A stretch of DNA of 64,000 bases, taken from assembly GCA_014843695.1 (NCBI GenBank), contig CM026386.1, positions 14,989,964 to 15,053,963 on the forward strand, read 5' to 3'. A program made the translations under genes and the position numbers. Source of the stretch: Archivesica marissinica. Its lineage: Eukaryota; Mollusca; Bivalvia; Venerida; Vesicomyidae. A model generated the notes under the pieces. It saw only the letters and a list, made by a program, of their open reading frames with translations, was not told where the DNA came from and did not search any database. Position 1 is the first letter of the stretch. The number at the start of each line of letters is the position of its first letter. Below, one piece after another: positions 1-15,600 of this stretch.

Positions 1-234
1 GAATTATAGAATTATTTTTCCAACCGAAGAAGAAAAAGGCATATAGAGACTTTAATGTCTCGTGAGTGATACAGGGTGCGAGTGTGGGCGATGGATGTGC
101 TTGATTTTCAGTATAGCAGAACTATGTTGTATCTCTGTGATTTTGTTCTGACGTAGAGTAAACTCTTCTTTCTATTTTATGTTTTGAGTTGAGTGGGTGG
201 GGTAATTGTTGTGTTTTGTTGTGGTATTTATCAG
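1..234 (+). other. Intron upstream of exon A (partial)
   Basis: Intronic sequence ending in a thymidine-rich tract and the acceptor TATTTATCAG. No coding match to the preceding part of subunit a was found, so the upstream exon lies outside the window. Confidence 0.7.
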
Positions 235-341
235 GCAGAACATCATCATATGCAGGCACAACATGAGCCGATCGGGACAGATGACAGTGTGGGGTTGCTG
301 GGAGAGGATATGACGCACACAGGACAAGCGCTTAAACTTGG
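235..341 (+). CDS. ATP6V0A1: V-ATPase subunit a, exon A (N-terminal domain)
   Basis: The frame starts at the first base after a TTTATCAG acceptor and gives AEHHHMQAQHEP near its start and GQALKLG at its end. The family has an equivalent Glu/His-rich stretch followed by an acidic, poorly conserved linker and a Leu-Gly before the FVAG motif. The exon ends in phase 2 (GG) at a GTGAGA donor, and exon B supplies the third base. It lies in the cytosolic N-terminal domain, where a coiled-coil arm meets a globular lobe. The histidine cluster and acidic linker vary between species, so the call rests mainly on junction and order. Confidence 0.85.
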
Positions 342-603
342 GTGAGAAATGTTCACCATTTGAATTGTCACAGTGGTGAATTAGATGTTTTTTCGAATTT
401 TATTTGGGGTTTACAGTGTAAGCCCTCTGGACTGAATGGCCTCAGAGAGGAGAAATTAAGTTTAAGAATGGTTTACGGTTTTGAGGTGTTTCAGAGTGAG
501 GGGGTGGGGGGGGGGGGGGGGGCGGTGGGTGGAGTTTTATGGGAAGTAAAGTTTTGCATAGATAAAGAAAAAACAAGAAATGACCCAAACATATCTTTTA
601 GTT
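342..603 (+). other. Start of the 23-kb intron A-B
   Basis: Unique intronic sequence between the exon A donor and the start of the giant minisatellite. It contains a run of about 17 guanines near 505-522, broken only slightly, a likely polymerase-slippage and sequencing-error site. No other feature was recognised. Confidence 0.7.
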
Positions 604-3600
604 TACGGTAAGCATACAGTACCGGTAAGCATATAGTACTGGTAAGCATATAGTACCGGTAAGCATATAGTACCGGTAAGCATATAGTACCGGTAAGCAT
701 ATAGTACCGGTAAGCATATAGTACCGGTAAGCATATAGTACCAGTAAGCATACAGTACCGTAAGCATATAGTACCGGTAAGCATATAGTACCGGTAAGCA
801 TATAGTACCAGTAAGCATATAGTACCGGTAAGCATATAGTACCGGTAAGCATATAGTACCAGTAAGCATATAGTACCGTAAGCATATAGTACGGTAAGCA
901 TATAGTACCGGTAAGCATATAGTACCGGTAAGCATATAGTACCGGTAAGCATATAGTACTGGTAAGCATATAGTACCGGTAAGCATATAGTACCGGTAAG
1001 CATATAGTACCAGTAAGCATATAGTACCGGTAAGCATATAGTACCAGTAAGCATATAGTACCGGTAAGCATATAGTACCGGTAAGCATATAGTACCAGTA
1101 AGCATATAGTACCGGTAAGCATATAGTACCAGTAAGCATATAGTACCGGTAAGCATATAGTACCGGTAAGCATATAGTACCGGTAAGCATATAGTACCAG
1201 TAAGCATATAGTACCAGTAAGCATATAGTACCGGTAAGCATATAGTACCGGTAAGCATATAGTACCGGTAAGCATATAGTACCGGTAAGCATACAGTACC
1301 GGTAAGCATATAGTACCGGTAAGCATATAGTACCGGTAAGCATATAGTACCGGTAAGCATATAGTACCAGTAAGCATATAGTACCGGTAAGCATATAGTA
1401 CCGGTAAGCATATAGTACCGGTAAGCATATAGTACCGGTAAGCATATAGTACTGTAAGCATATAGTACCGGTAAGCATATAGTACGGTAAGCATATAGTA
1501 CGTAAGCATATAGTACTGTAAGCATATAGTACCGGTAAGCATATAGTACTGTAAGCATATAGTACCGGTAAGCATATAGTACCGGTAAGCATATAGTACC
1601 GGTAAGCATATAGTACCGGTAAGCATATAGTACCAGTAAGCATATAGTACCGGTAAGCATATAGTACCGGTAAGCATATAGTACCGGTAAGCATATAGTA
1701 CCGGTAAGCATATAGTACCAGTAAGCATATAGTACCAGTAAGCATATAGTACTGGTAAGCATATAGTACCAGTAAGCATATAGTACCAGTAACATATAGT
1801 ACCAGTAAGCATACAGTACCGGTAAGCATATAGTACCAGTAAGCATATAGTACCAGTAAGCATATAGTCTGGTAAGCATACAGTACCCAGTAAGCATATA
1901 GTACCCAGTAAGCATATAGTACAAGCATACAGTACCAGTAAGCATATAGTACCCAGTAAGCATATAGTACCCAGTAAGCATATAGTACCAGTAAGCATAT
2001 AGTACCCAGTAAGCATACAGTACTGGTAAGCATACAGTACCCAGTAAGCATATAGTACCCAGTAAGCATATAGTTAAGCATACAGTACCAGTAAGCATAT
2101 AGTACCCAGTAAGCATATAGTACCCTGTAAGCATACAGTACTGGTAAGCATATAGTACCCAGTAAGTATATAGTACCAGTAAGCATACAGTACTGGTAAG
2201 CATACAGTACCCAGTAAGCATATAGTACCCAGTAAGCATACAGTACCGGTAAGCATATAGTACCCAGTAAGCATATAGTACCGGTAAGCATATAGTACCC
2301 AGTAAGCATATAGTACCAGTAAGCATATAGTACCAGTAAGCATATAGTACCGGTAAGCATATAGTACCCAGTAAGCATATAGTACCAGTAAGCATATAGT
2401 ACCGGTAAGCATATAGTACCGGTAAGCATATAGTACCGGTAAGCATATAGTACCGGTAAGCATATAGTACCAGTAAGCATATAGTACCGGTAAGCATATA
2501 GTACCAGTAAGCATATAGTACCAGTAAGCATATAGTACCGGTAAGCATATAGTACCAGTAAGCATATAGTACCGGTAAGCATATAGTACCCAGTAAGCAT
2601 ATAGTACCAGTAAGCATATAGTACCGGTAAGCATATAGTACCAGTAAGCATATAGTACCGGTAAGCATATAGTACCGGTAAGCATATAGTACCGGTAAGC
2701 ATATAGTACCGGTAAGCATATAGTACCAGTAAGCATATAGTACCAGTAAGCATATAGTACCGGTAAGCATATAGTACCGGTAAGCATATAGTACCGGTAA
2801 GCATATAGTACCAGTAAGCATATAGTACCGGTAAGCATATAGTACCAGTAAGCATATAGTACCCAGTAAGCATATAGTACCAGTAAGCATACAGTACCGG
2901 TAAGCATACAGTACCAGTAAGCATATAGTACCAGTAAGCATATAGTACCAGTAAGCATATAGTACCAGTAAGCATATAGTACCAGTAAGCATATAGTACC
3001 AGTAAGCATATAGTACCGGTAAGCATATAGTACCGGTAAGCATATAGTACCAGTAAGCATATAGTACCAGTAAGCATATAGTACCAGTAAGCATACAGTA
3101 CCAGTAAGCATATAGTACCAGTAAGCATATAGTACCCAGTAAGCATATAGTACCAGTAAGCATATAGTACCAGTAAGCATACAGTACCAGTAAGCATATA
3201 GTACCGGTAAGCATATAGTACCCAGTAAGCATATAGTACCCGGTAAGCATACAGTACCAGTAAGCATATAGTACCGGTAAGCATATAGTACCGGTAAGCA
3301 TATAGTACCAGTAAGCATATAGTACCGGTAAGCGTATAGTACCGGTAAGCATATAGTACCAGTAAGCATATAGTACCCAGTAAGCATATAGTACTGTAAG
3401 CATATAGTACCGGTAAGCATATAGTACCCAGTAAGCATATAGTACCCAGTAAGCATATAGTACCCAGTAAGCATATAGTACCGGTAAGCATATAGTACCG
3501 GTAAGCATATAGTGCTGGTAAGCATATAGTACCAGTAAGCATATAGTACCCAGTAAGCATATAGTACCCAGTAAGCATATAGTACCCAGTAAGCATATAG

Positions 3601-6600
3601 TACCAGTAAGCATATAGTACCGGTAAGCATACAGTACCAGTAAGCATACAGTACCAGTAAGCATATAGTACCGGTAAGCATATAGTACCGGTAAGCATAT
3701 AGTACCGGTAAGCATATAGTACTGGTAAGCATATAGTACCGGTAAGCATATAGTACCGGTAAGCATATAGTGCTGGTAAGCATACAGTACCAGTAAGCAT
3801 ACAGTACCAGTAAGCATATAGTACCGGTAAGCATATAGTACCGGTAAGCATATAGTACCGGTAAGCATATAGTACCGGTAAGCATATAGTACCGGTAAGC
3901 ATATAGTGCCGGTAAGCATACAGTACCAGTAAGCATATAGTACCGGTAAGCATATAGTACCGGTAAGCATATAGTACCGGTAAGCATATAGTACCGGTAA
4001 GCATATAGTACCGGTAAGCATATAGTACCGGTAAGCATATAGTACCGGTAAGCATATAGTACCGGTAAGCATATAGTACCGGTAAGCATATAGTACCCAG
4101 TAAGCATATAGTACCGGTAAGCATACAGTACCGGTAAGCATATAGTACCCAGTAAGCATACAGTACCGGTAAGCATATAGTACCCAGTAAGCATATAGTA
4201 CCGGTAAGCATATAGTACCCAGTAAGCATATAGTACCTGGTAAGCATATAGTACCGGTAAGCATATAGTACCGGTAAGCATATAGTACCAGTAAGCATAT
4301 AGTACCGGTAAACATATAGTACCAGTAAGCATATAGTACCGGTAAGCATATAGTACCGGTAAGCATATAGTGCTTATAAGCATACAGTACCAGTAAGCAT
4401 ACAGTACCAGTAAGCATATAGTACCGGTAAGCATATAGTACCCAGTAAGCATACAGTACTGGTAAGCATACAGTACCCAGTAAGCATATAGTACCAGTAA
4501 GCATATAGTACCAGTAAGCATACAGTACTGGTAAGCATACAGTACCCAGTAAGCATATAGTACCAGTAAGCATATAGTACCGGTAAGCATATAGTGCTGG
4601 TAAGCATATAGTACCGGTAAGCATATAGTACCCAGTAAGCATATAGTACCAGTAAGCATATAGTACCGGTAAGCATACAGTACCAGTAAGCATATAGTAC
4701 CTGGTAAGCATATAGTACCCAGTAAGCATATAGTACCGGTAAGCATATAGTACCCAGTAAGCATATAGTACCCAGTAAGCATATAGTACCGGTAAGCATA
4801 TAGTACCGGTAAGCATATAGTACCAGTAAGCATATAGTACCAGTAAGCATACAGTACCGGTAAGCATATAGTACTGTAAGCATATAGTACCGGTAAGCAT
4901 ATAGTACCCAGTAAGCATATAGTACTGGTAAGCATATAGTACCGGTAAGCATATAGTACCCAGTAAGCATATAGTACCAGTAAGCATATAGTACCCAGTA
5001 AGCATATAGTACCCAGTAAGCATATAGTACCAGTAAGCATATAGTACCGGTAAGCATATAGTACCCGGTAAGCATATAGTACTGGTAAGCATATAGTACC
5101 CAGTAAGCATATAGTACCGGTAAGCATATAGTACCCAGTAAGCATATAGTACCCAGTAAGCATATAGTACTGTAAGCATATAGTACCGGTAAGCATATAG
5201 TACCGGTAAGCATACAGTACCGGTAAGCATATAGTACTGTAAGCATATAGTACCGGTAAGCATATAGTACCGGTAAGCATACAGTACCGGTAAGCATATA
5301 GTACTGGTAAGCATATAGTACCGGTAAGCATATAGTACCGGTAAGCATATAGTACCAGTAAGCATATAGTACCGGTAAGCATATAGTACCAGTAAGCATA
5401 TAGTACCGGTAAGCATATAGTACCTGTAAGCATATAGTACGGTAAGCATATAGTACCGGTAAGCATATAGTACCAGTAAGCATATAGTACCCAGTAAGCA
5501 TATAGTACGGTAAGCATATAGTACCGGTAAGCATATAGTACCGGTAAGCATATAGTACCAGTAAGCATATAGTACCCAGTAAGCATATAGTACCAGTAAG
5601 CATATAGTACCAGTAAGCATATAGTACCCAGTAAGCATATAGTACCCAGTAAGCATATAGTACCCAGTAAGCATATAGTACCAGTAAGCATATAGTACCG
5701 GTAAGCATACAGTACCAGTAAGCATATAGTACCAGTAAGCATATAGTACCGGTAAGCATATAGTACCGGTAAGCATATAGTACCGGTAAGCATATAGTGC
5801 TGGTAAGCATACAGTACCAGTAAGCATTCAGTACCAGTAAGCATATAGTACCGGTAAGCATATAGTACCGGTAAGCATATAGTACCGGTAAGCATATAGT
5901 ACTGGTAAGCATATAGTACCGATAAGCATATAGTACCGGTAAGCATATAGTACCGGTAAGCATATAGTGCTGGTAAGCATACAGTACCAGTAAGCATATA
6001 GTACCGGTAAGCATATAGTACCGGTAAGCATATAGTACCGGTAAGCATATAGTACCGGTAAGCGTATAGTACCGGTAAGCATATAGTACCGGTAAGCATA
6101 TAGTACCGGTAAGCATATAGTACCCAGTAAGCATATAGTACCAGTAAGCATATAGTACCAGTAAGCATATAGTACCGGTAAGCATATAGTACCAGTAAGC
6201 ATATAGTACCGGTAAGCATATAGTACCAGTAAGCATATAGTACCAGTAAGCATATAGTACCCAGTAAGCATATAGTACCCAGTAAGCATATAGTACCGGT
6301 AAGCATATAGTACCCGGTAAGCATATAGTACCCAGTAAGCATATAGTACCCAGTAAGCATATAGTACCAGTAAGCATATAGTACCAGTAAGCATACAGTA
6401 CTGGTAAGCATACAGTACCCAGTAAGCATATAGTACCAGTAAGCATATAGTACCGGTAAGCATATAGTACCAGTAAGCATATAGTACCCAGTAAGCATAT
6501 AGTACCCAGTAAGCATATAGTACCCAGTAAGCATATAGTACCCAGTAAGCATATAGTACCCAGTAAGCATATAGTACCCAGTAAGCATATAGTACCAGTA

Positions 6601-9600
6601 AGCATATAGTACCCAGTAAGCATATAGTACCCAGTAAGCATATAGTACCAGTAAGCATATAGTACCCAGTAAGCATATAGTACCCAGTAAGCATATAGTA
6701 CCAGTAAGCATATAGTACCCAGTAAGCATATAGTACCGGTAAGCATATAGTACCAGTAAGCATATAGTACCAGTAAGCATATAGTACCGGTAAGCATATA
6801 GTACCGGTAAGCATATAGTACCAGTAAGCATATAGTACCCAGTAAGCATATAGTACCAGTAAGCATATAGTACCAGTAAGCATACAGTACCAGTAAGCAT
6901 ATAGTACCAGTAAGCATATAGTACCCAGTAAGCATACAGTACCAGTAAGCATATAGTACCAGTAAACATATAGTACCAGTAAGCATACAGTACCAGTAAG
7001 CATATAGTACCAGTAAGCATATAGTACCCAGTAAGCATATAGTACCTGGTAAGCATACAGTACCAGTAAGCATATAGTACCGGTAAGCATATAGTACCGG
7101 TAAGCATATAGTACCAGTAAGCATATAGTACCGGTAAGCGTATAGTACCGGTAAGCATATAGTACCAGTAAGCATATAGTACCCAGTAAGCATATAGTAC
7201 TGTAAGCATATAGTACCGGTAAGCATATAGTACCCAGTAAGCATATAGTACCCAGTAAGCATATAGTACCCAGTAAGCATATAGTACCAGTAAGCATATA
7301 GTACCGGTAAGCATATAGTACCAGTAAGCATATAGTACTGGTAAGCATATAGTGCTGGTAAGCATATAGTACCAGTAAGCATACAGTACCCAGTAAGCAT
7401 ATAGTACCCAGTAAGCATATAGTACCAGTAAGCATATAGTACCCAGTAAGCATATAGTACCCAGTAAGCATATAGTACCAGTAAGCATATAGTACCGGTA
7501 AGCATACAGTACCAGTAAGCATACAGTACCAGTAAGCATATAGTACCGGTAAGCATATAGTACCGGTAAGCATATAGTACCGGTAAGCATATAGTGCTGG
7601 TAAGCATACAGTACCAGTAAGCATACAGTACCAGTAAGCATATAGTACCGGTAAGCATATAGTACCGGTAAGCATATAGTACCGGTAAGCATATAGTACT
7701 GGTAAGCATATAGTACCGATAAGCATATAGTACCGGTAAGCATATAGTACCGGTAAGCATATAGTACCCAGTAAGCATATAGTACCGGTAAGCATATAGT
7801 GCTGGTAAGCATATAGTGCTGGTAAGCATACAGTACCAGTAAGCATATAGTACCAGTAAGCATATAGTACCGGTAAGCATATAGTACCGGTAAGCATATA
7901 GTACCGGTAAGCATATAGTACCGGTAAGCATATAGTACCGGTAAGCATATAGTACCGGTAAGCATATAGTACCCAGTAAGCATATAGTACCCAGTAAGCA
8001 TATAGTACCGGTAAGCATATAATACCGGTAAGCATATAGTACCCAGTAAGCATATAGTACCGGTAAGCATATAGTACCGGTAAGCATATAGTACCCAGTA
8101 AGCATATAGTACCCAGTAAGCATATAGTACTGGTAAGCATATAGTACCAGTAAGCATATAGTACCCAGTAAGCATATAGTACCCAGTAAGCATATAGTAC
8201 TGGTAAGCATATAGTACCAGTAAGCATATAGTACCGGTAAGCATATAGTACCAGTAAGCATATAGTACCGGTAAGCATATAGTACCCAGTAAGCATATAG
8301 TACCGGTAAGCATATAGTACCGGTAAGCATATAGTACCCAGTAAGCATATAGTACCGGTAAGCATATAGTACCCAGTAAGCATATAGTACTGGTAAGCAT
8401 ATAGTACCGGTAAGCATATAGTACCGGTAAGCATATAGTACCAGTAAGCATATAGTACCCAGTAAGCATATAGTACCGGTAAGCATATAGTACCGGTAAG
8501 CATATAGTACCGGTAAGCATATAGTACCGGTAAGCATACAGTACCGGTAAGCATATAGTACCGGTAAGCATATAGTACCGGTAAGCATATAGTGCTGGTA
8601 AGCATACAGTACCAGTAAGCATATAGTACCGGTAAGCATATAGTACCGGTAAGCATATAGTACCGGTAAGCGTATAGTACCGGTAAGCATATAGTACTGT
8701 AAGCATATAGTACCGGTAAGCATATAGTACTGTAAGCATATAGTACTGTAAGCATATAGTACTGTAAGCATATAGTACTGGTAAGCATATAGTACTGTAA
8801 GCATATAGTACCGGTAAGCATATAGTACCGGTAAGCATATAGTACCGGTAAGCATATAATACCGGTAAGCATATAGTACCCAGTAAGCATATAGTACCCA
8901 GTAAGCATATAGTACCCAGTAAGCATATAGTACCGGTAAGCATATAGTACCCGGTAAGCATATAGTACCCAGTAAGCATATAGTACCCAGTAAGCATACA
9001 GTACTGGTAAGCATACAGTACCCAGTAAGCATATAGTACCAGTAATCATATAGTACCAGTAAGCATACAGTACTGGTAAGCATACAGTACCCAGTAAGCA
9101 TATAGTACCAGTAAGCATATAGTGCTGGTAAGCATACAGTACCCAGTAAGCATATAGTACCCAGTAAGCATATAGTACAAGCATACAGTACCAGTAAGCA
9201 TATAGTACCCAGTAAGCATATAGTACCCAGTAAGCATATAGTACCCAGTAAGCATATAGTACCCAGTAAGCATACAGTACTGGTAAGCATACAGTACCCA
9301 GTAAGCATATAGTACCCAGTAAGCATATAGTTTAAGCATACAGTACCAGTAAGCATATAGTACCCAGTAAGCATATAGTACCCTGTAAGCATACAGTACT
9401 GGTAAGCATATAGTACCCAGTAAGTATATAGTACCAGTAAGCATACAGTACTGGTAAGCATACAGTACCCAGTAAGCATATAGTACCCAGTAAGCATACA
9501 GTACTGGTAAGCATATAGTACCCAGTAAGCATATAGTACCGGTAAGCATATAGTACCCAGTAAGCATATAGTACCCAGTAAGCATATAGTACCCAGTAAG

Positions 9601-12600
9601 CATATAGTACCGGTAAGCATATAGTACCCAGTAAGCATATAGTACCAGTAAGCATATAGTACCAGTAACCATATAGTACCGGTAAGCATATAGTACCGGT
9701 AAGCATATAGTACCGGTAAGCATATAGTACCCAGTAAGCATGTAGTACCGGTAAGCATATAGTACCCAGTAAGCATATAGTACCAGTAAGCATATAGTAC
9801 CCAGTAAGCATATAGTACCCAGTAAGCATATAGTACCGGTAAGCATATAGTACCCAGTAAGCATATAGTACCAGTAAGCATATAGTACCAGTAAGCATAT
9901 AGTACCAGTAAGCATATAGTACCGGTAAGCATATAGTACCGGTAAGCATATAGTACCGGTAAGCATATAGTACCCAGTAAGCATATAGTACCCAGTAAGC
10001 ATATAGTACCCAGTAAGCATATAGTACCCAGTAAGCATATAGTACCGGTAAGCATATAGTACCGGTAAGCATATAGTACCCAGTAAGCATATAGTACCCA
10101 GTAAGCATATAGTACCCAGTAAGCATATAGTACCCAGTAAGCATATAGTACCCAGTAAGCATACAGTACCGGTAAGCATACAGTACCAGTAAGCATATAG
10201 TACCCAGTAAGCATATAGTACCCAGTAAGCATATAGTACCCAGTAAGCATATAGTACCCAGTATGCATATAGTACCAGTAAGCATATAGTACCGGTAAGC
10301 ATATAGTACCAGTAAGCATATAGTACCCAGTAAGCATATAGTACCAGTAAGCATATAGTACCAGTAAGCATACAGTACCAGTAAGCATATAGTACCAGTA
10401 AGCATATAGTACCCAGTAAGCATATAGTACCAGTAAGCATATAGTACCAGTAAGCATACAGTACCAGTAAGCATATAGTACCGGTAAGCATATAGTACCC
10501 AGTAAGCATATAGTACCCGGTAAGCATACAGTACCAGTAAGCATATAGTACCGGTAAGCATATAGTACCGGTAAGCATATAGTACCAGTAAGCATATAGT
10601 ACCGGTAAGCGTATAGTACCGGTAAGCATATAGTACCAGTAAGCATATAGTACCCAGTAAGCATATAGTACTGTAAGCATATAGTACCGGTAAGCATATA
10701 GTACCCAGTAAGCATATAGTACCCAGTAAGCATATAGTACCCAGTAAGCATATAGTACCGGTAAGCATATAGTACCGGTAAGCATATAGTGCTGGTAAGC
10801 ATATAGTACCAGTAAGCATATAGTACCCAGTAAGCATATAGTACCCAGTAAGCATATAGTACCCAGTAAGCATATAGTACCGGTAAGCATATAGTACCCA
10901 GTAAGCATATAGTACCGGTAAGCATATAGTACCGGTAAGCATATAGTACCGGTAAGCATATAGTACCGGTAAGCATATAGTACCGGTAAGCATATAGTAC
11001 CCAGTAAGCATACAGTACCAGTAAGCATATAGTACCCAGTAAGCATATAGTACCCAGTAAGCATATAGTACCGGTAAGCATATAGTACCAGTAAGCATAT
11101 AGTACCCAGTAAGCATACAGTACCCAGTAAGCATATAGTACCCAGTAAGCATATAGTACCGGTAAGCATATAGTACCAGTAAGCATATAGTACCGGTAAG
11201 CATACAGTACCAGTAAGCATATAGTACCGGTAAGCATATAGTACCGGTAAGCATATAGTACCGGTAAGCATATAGTACCGGTAAGCATATAGTACCAGTA
11301 AGCATATAGTACNNNNNNNNNNNNNNNNNNNNNNNNNNNNNNNNNNNNNNNNNNNNNNNNNNNNNNNNNNNNNNNNNNNNNNNNNNNNNNNNNNNNNNNN
11401 NNNNNNNNNNNNNNNNNNNNNNNNNNNNNNNNNNNNNNNNNNNNNNNNNNNNNNNNNNNNNNNNNNNNNNNNNNNNNNNNNNNNNNNNNNNNNNNNNNNN
11501 NNNNNNNNNNNNNNNNNNNNNNNNNNNNNNNNNNNNNNNNNNNNNNNNNNNNNNNNNNNNNNNNNNNNNNNNNNNNNNNNNNNNNNNNNNNNNNNNNNNN
11601 NNNNNNNNNNNNNNNNNNNNNNNNNNNNNNNNNNNNNNNNNNNNNNNNNNNNNNNNNNNNNNNNNNNNNNNNNNNNNNNNNNNNNNNNNNNNNNNNNNNN
11701 NNNNNNNNNNNNNNNNNNNNNNNNNNNNNNNNNNNNNNNNNNNNNNNNNNNNNNNNNNNNNNNNNNNNNNNNNNNNNNNNNNNNNNNNNNNNNNNNNNNN
11801 NNNNNNNNNNNNNNNNNNNNNNNNNNNNNNNNNNNNNNNNNNNNNNNNNNNNNNNNNNNNNNNNNNNNNNNNNNNNNNNNNNNNNNNNNNNNNNNNNNNN
11901 NNNNNNNNNNNNNNNNNNNNNNNNNNNNNNNNNNNNNNNNNNNNNNNNNNNNNNNNNNNNNNNNNNNNNNNNNNNNNNNNNNNNNNNNNNNNNNNNNNNN
12001 NNNNNNNNNNNNNNNNNNNNNNNNNNNNNNNNNNNNNNNNNNNNNNNNNNNNNNNNNNNNNNNNNNNNNNNNNNNNNNNNNNNNNNNNNNNNNNNNNNNN
12101 NNNNNNNNNNNNNNNNNNNNNNNNNNNNNNNNNNNNNNNNNNNNNNNNNNNNNNNNNNNNNNNNNNNNNNNNNNNNNNNNNNNNNNNNNNNNNNNNNNNN
12201 NNNNNNNNNNNNNNNNNNNNNNNNNNNNNNNNNNNNNNNNNNNNNNNNNNNNNNNNNNNNNNNNNNNNNNNNNNNNNNNNNNNNNNNNNNNNNNNNNNNN
12301 NNNNNNNNNNNNGTAAGCATATAGTACCGGTAAGCATATAGTACCGGTAAGCATATAGTACCCAGTAAGCATATAGTACTGGTAAGCATATAGTACCCAG
12401 TAAGCATATAGTACAAGCATACAGTACCGGTAAGCATATAGTACCAGTAAGCATATAGTACCAGTAAGCATACAGTACCCAGTAAGCATATAGTACCCAG
12501 TAAGCATATAGTACCCAGTAAGCATACAGTACTGGTAAGCATACAGTACCCAGTAAGCATATAGTACCAGTAAGCATATAGTACCAGTAAGCATACAGTA

Positions 12601-15600
12601 CTGGTAAGCATACAGTACCCAGTAAGCATATAGTACCAGTAAGCATATAGTACCGGTAAGCATACAGTGCCGGTAAGCATATAGTACCGGTAAGCATATA
12701 GTACCCAGTAAGCATATAGTACCAGTAAGCATATAGTACCGGTAAGCATACAGTACCAGTAAGCATATAGTACCTGGTAAGCATATAGTACCCAGTAAGC
12801 ATATAGTACCGGTAAGCATATAGTACCCAGTAAGCATATAGTACCCAGTAAGCATATAGTACCGGTAAGCATATAGTACCGGTAAGCATATAGTACCAGT
12901 AAGCATATAGTACCAGTAAGCATACAGTACCGGTAAGCATATAGTACTGTAAGCATATAGTACCGGTAAGCATATAGTACCCAGTAAGCATATAGTACTG
13001 GTAAGCATATAGTACCGGTAAGCATATAGTACCGGTAAGCATATAGTACCGGTAAGCATATAGTACCGGTAAGCATATAGTACCGGTAAGCATATAATAC
13101 CGGTAAGCATATAGTACCGGTAAGCATATAGTACCGGTAAGCGTATAGTACCGGTAAGCATATAGTACCGGTAAGCATATAGTACCGGTAAGCATATAGT
13201 ACCCAGTAAGCATATAGTACCGGTAAGCATACAGTACCGGTAAGCATATAGTACCCAGTAAGCATACAGTACCGGTAAGCATATAGTACCCAGTAAGCAT
13301 ATAGTACCGGTAAGCATATAGTACCCAGTAAGCATATAGTACCCAGTAAGCATATAGTACCGGTAAGCATATAGTACCTGGTAAGCATATAGTACCGGTA
13401 AGCATATAGTACCGGTAAGCATATAGTACCAGTAAGCATATAGTACCGGTAAACATATAGTACCAGTAAGCATATAGTACCGGTAAGCATATAGTACCAG
13501 TAAGCATATAGTACTGGTAAGCATATAGTACCGGTAAGCATATAGTACCGGTAAGCATATAGTACCCAGTAAGCATATAGTACTGGTAAGCATATAGTAC
13601 CCAGTAAGCATATAGTACAAGCATACAGTACCGGTAAGCATATAGTACCAGTAAGCATATAGTACCAGTAAGCATACAGTACCCAGTAAGCATATAGTAC
13701 CCAGTAAGCATATAGTACCAGTAAGCATATAGTACCCAGTAAGCATATAGTACCCAGTAAGCATATAGTACCCAGTAAGCATACAGTACTGGTAAGCATA
13801 CAGTACCCAGTAAGCATATAGTACCAGTAAGCATATAGTACCAGTAAGCATACAGTACTGGTAAGCATACAGTACCCAGTAAGCATATAGTACCAGTAAG
13901 CATATAGTACCGGTAAGCATATAGTGCTGGTAAGCATATAGTACCGGTAAGCATATAGTACCCAGTAAGCATATAGTACCAGTAAGCATATAGTACCGGT
14001 AAGCATACAGTACCAGTAAGCATATAGTACCTGGTAAGCATATAGTACCCAGTAAGCATATAGTACCGGTAAGCATATAGTACCCAGTAAGCATATAGTA
14101 CCCAGTAAGCATATAGTACCGGTAAGCATATAGTACCGGTAAGCATATAGTACCAGTAAGCATATAGTACCAGTAAGCATACAGTACCGGTAAGCATATA
14201 GTACTGTAAGCATATAGTACCGGTAAGCATATAGTACCCAGTAAGCATATAGTACTGGTAAGCATATAGTACCGGTAAGCATATAGTACCCAGTAAGCAT
14301 ATAGTACCGGTAAGCATATAGTACCCAGTAAGCATATAGTACCCAGTAAGCATATAGTACCCAGTAAGCATATAGTACCAGTAAGCATATAGTACCGGTA
14401 AGCATATAGTACCCGGTAAGCATATAGTACCGGTAAGCATATAGTACCAGTAAGCATATAGTACCGGTAAGCATATAGTACCCAGTAAGCATACAGTACC
14501 AGTAAGCATATAGTACCCAGTAAGCATACAGTACCCAATAAGCATATAGTACGCAGTAAGCATATAGTACCCAGTAAGCATATAGTACCAGTAAGCATAT
14601 AGTACCCAGTAAGCATATAGTACCCAGTAAGCATACAGTACCCAGTAAGCATATAGTACCCAGTAAGCATATAGTACCCAGTAAGCATATAGTACCGGTA
14701 AGCATTTAGTACCGGTAAGCATATAGTACCGGTAAGCATATAGTACCCAGTAAGCATACAGTACCGGTAAGCATATAGTACCCAGTAAGCATACAGTACT
14801 GGTAAGCATATAGTACAAGCATACAGTACCGGTAAGCATATAGTACCCGGTAAGCATACAGTACCGGTAAGCATATAGTACCGGTAAGCATATAGTACAA
14901 GCATACAGTACTGGTAAGCATATAGTACCGGTAAGCATATAGTACCGGTAAGCATATAGTACCGGTAAGCATATAGTACCCAGTAAGCATATAGTACCGG
15001 TAAGCATACAGTACCGGTAAGCATATAGTACCCAGTAAGCATACAGTACCGGTAAGCATATAGTACCCAGTAAGCATATAGTACCGGTAAGCATATAGTA
15101 CCCAGTAAGCATATAGTACCCAGTAAGCATATAGTACCGGTAAGCATATAGTACCTGGTAAGCATATAGTACCGGTAAGCATATAGTACCGGTAAGCATA
15201 TAGTACCAGTAAGCATATAGTACCGGTAAACATATAGTACCAGTAAGCATATAGTACCGGTAAGCATATAGTACCAGTAAGCATATAGTACCGGTAAGCA
15301 TATAGTACCGGTAAGCATATAGTACCGGTAAGCATATAGTACCCAGTAAGCATATAGTACTGGTAAGCATATAGTACCCAGTAAGCATATAGTACAAGCA
15401 TACAGTACCGGTAAGCATATAGTACCAGTAAGCATATAGTACCAGTAAGCATACAGTACCCAGTAAGCATATAGTACCCAGTAAGCATATAGTACCCAGT
15501 AAGCATACAGTACTGGTAAGCATACAGTACCCAGTAAGCATATAGTACCAGTAAGCATATAGTACCAGTAAGCATACAGTACTGGTAAGCATACAGTACC

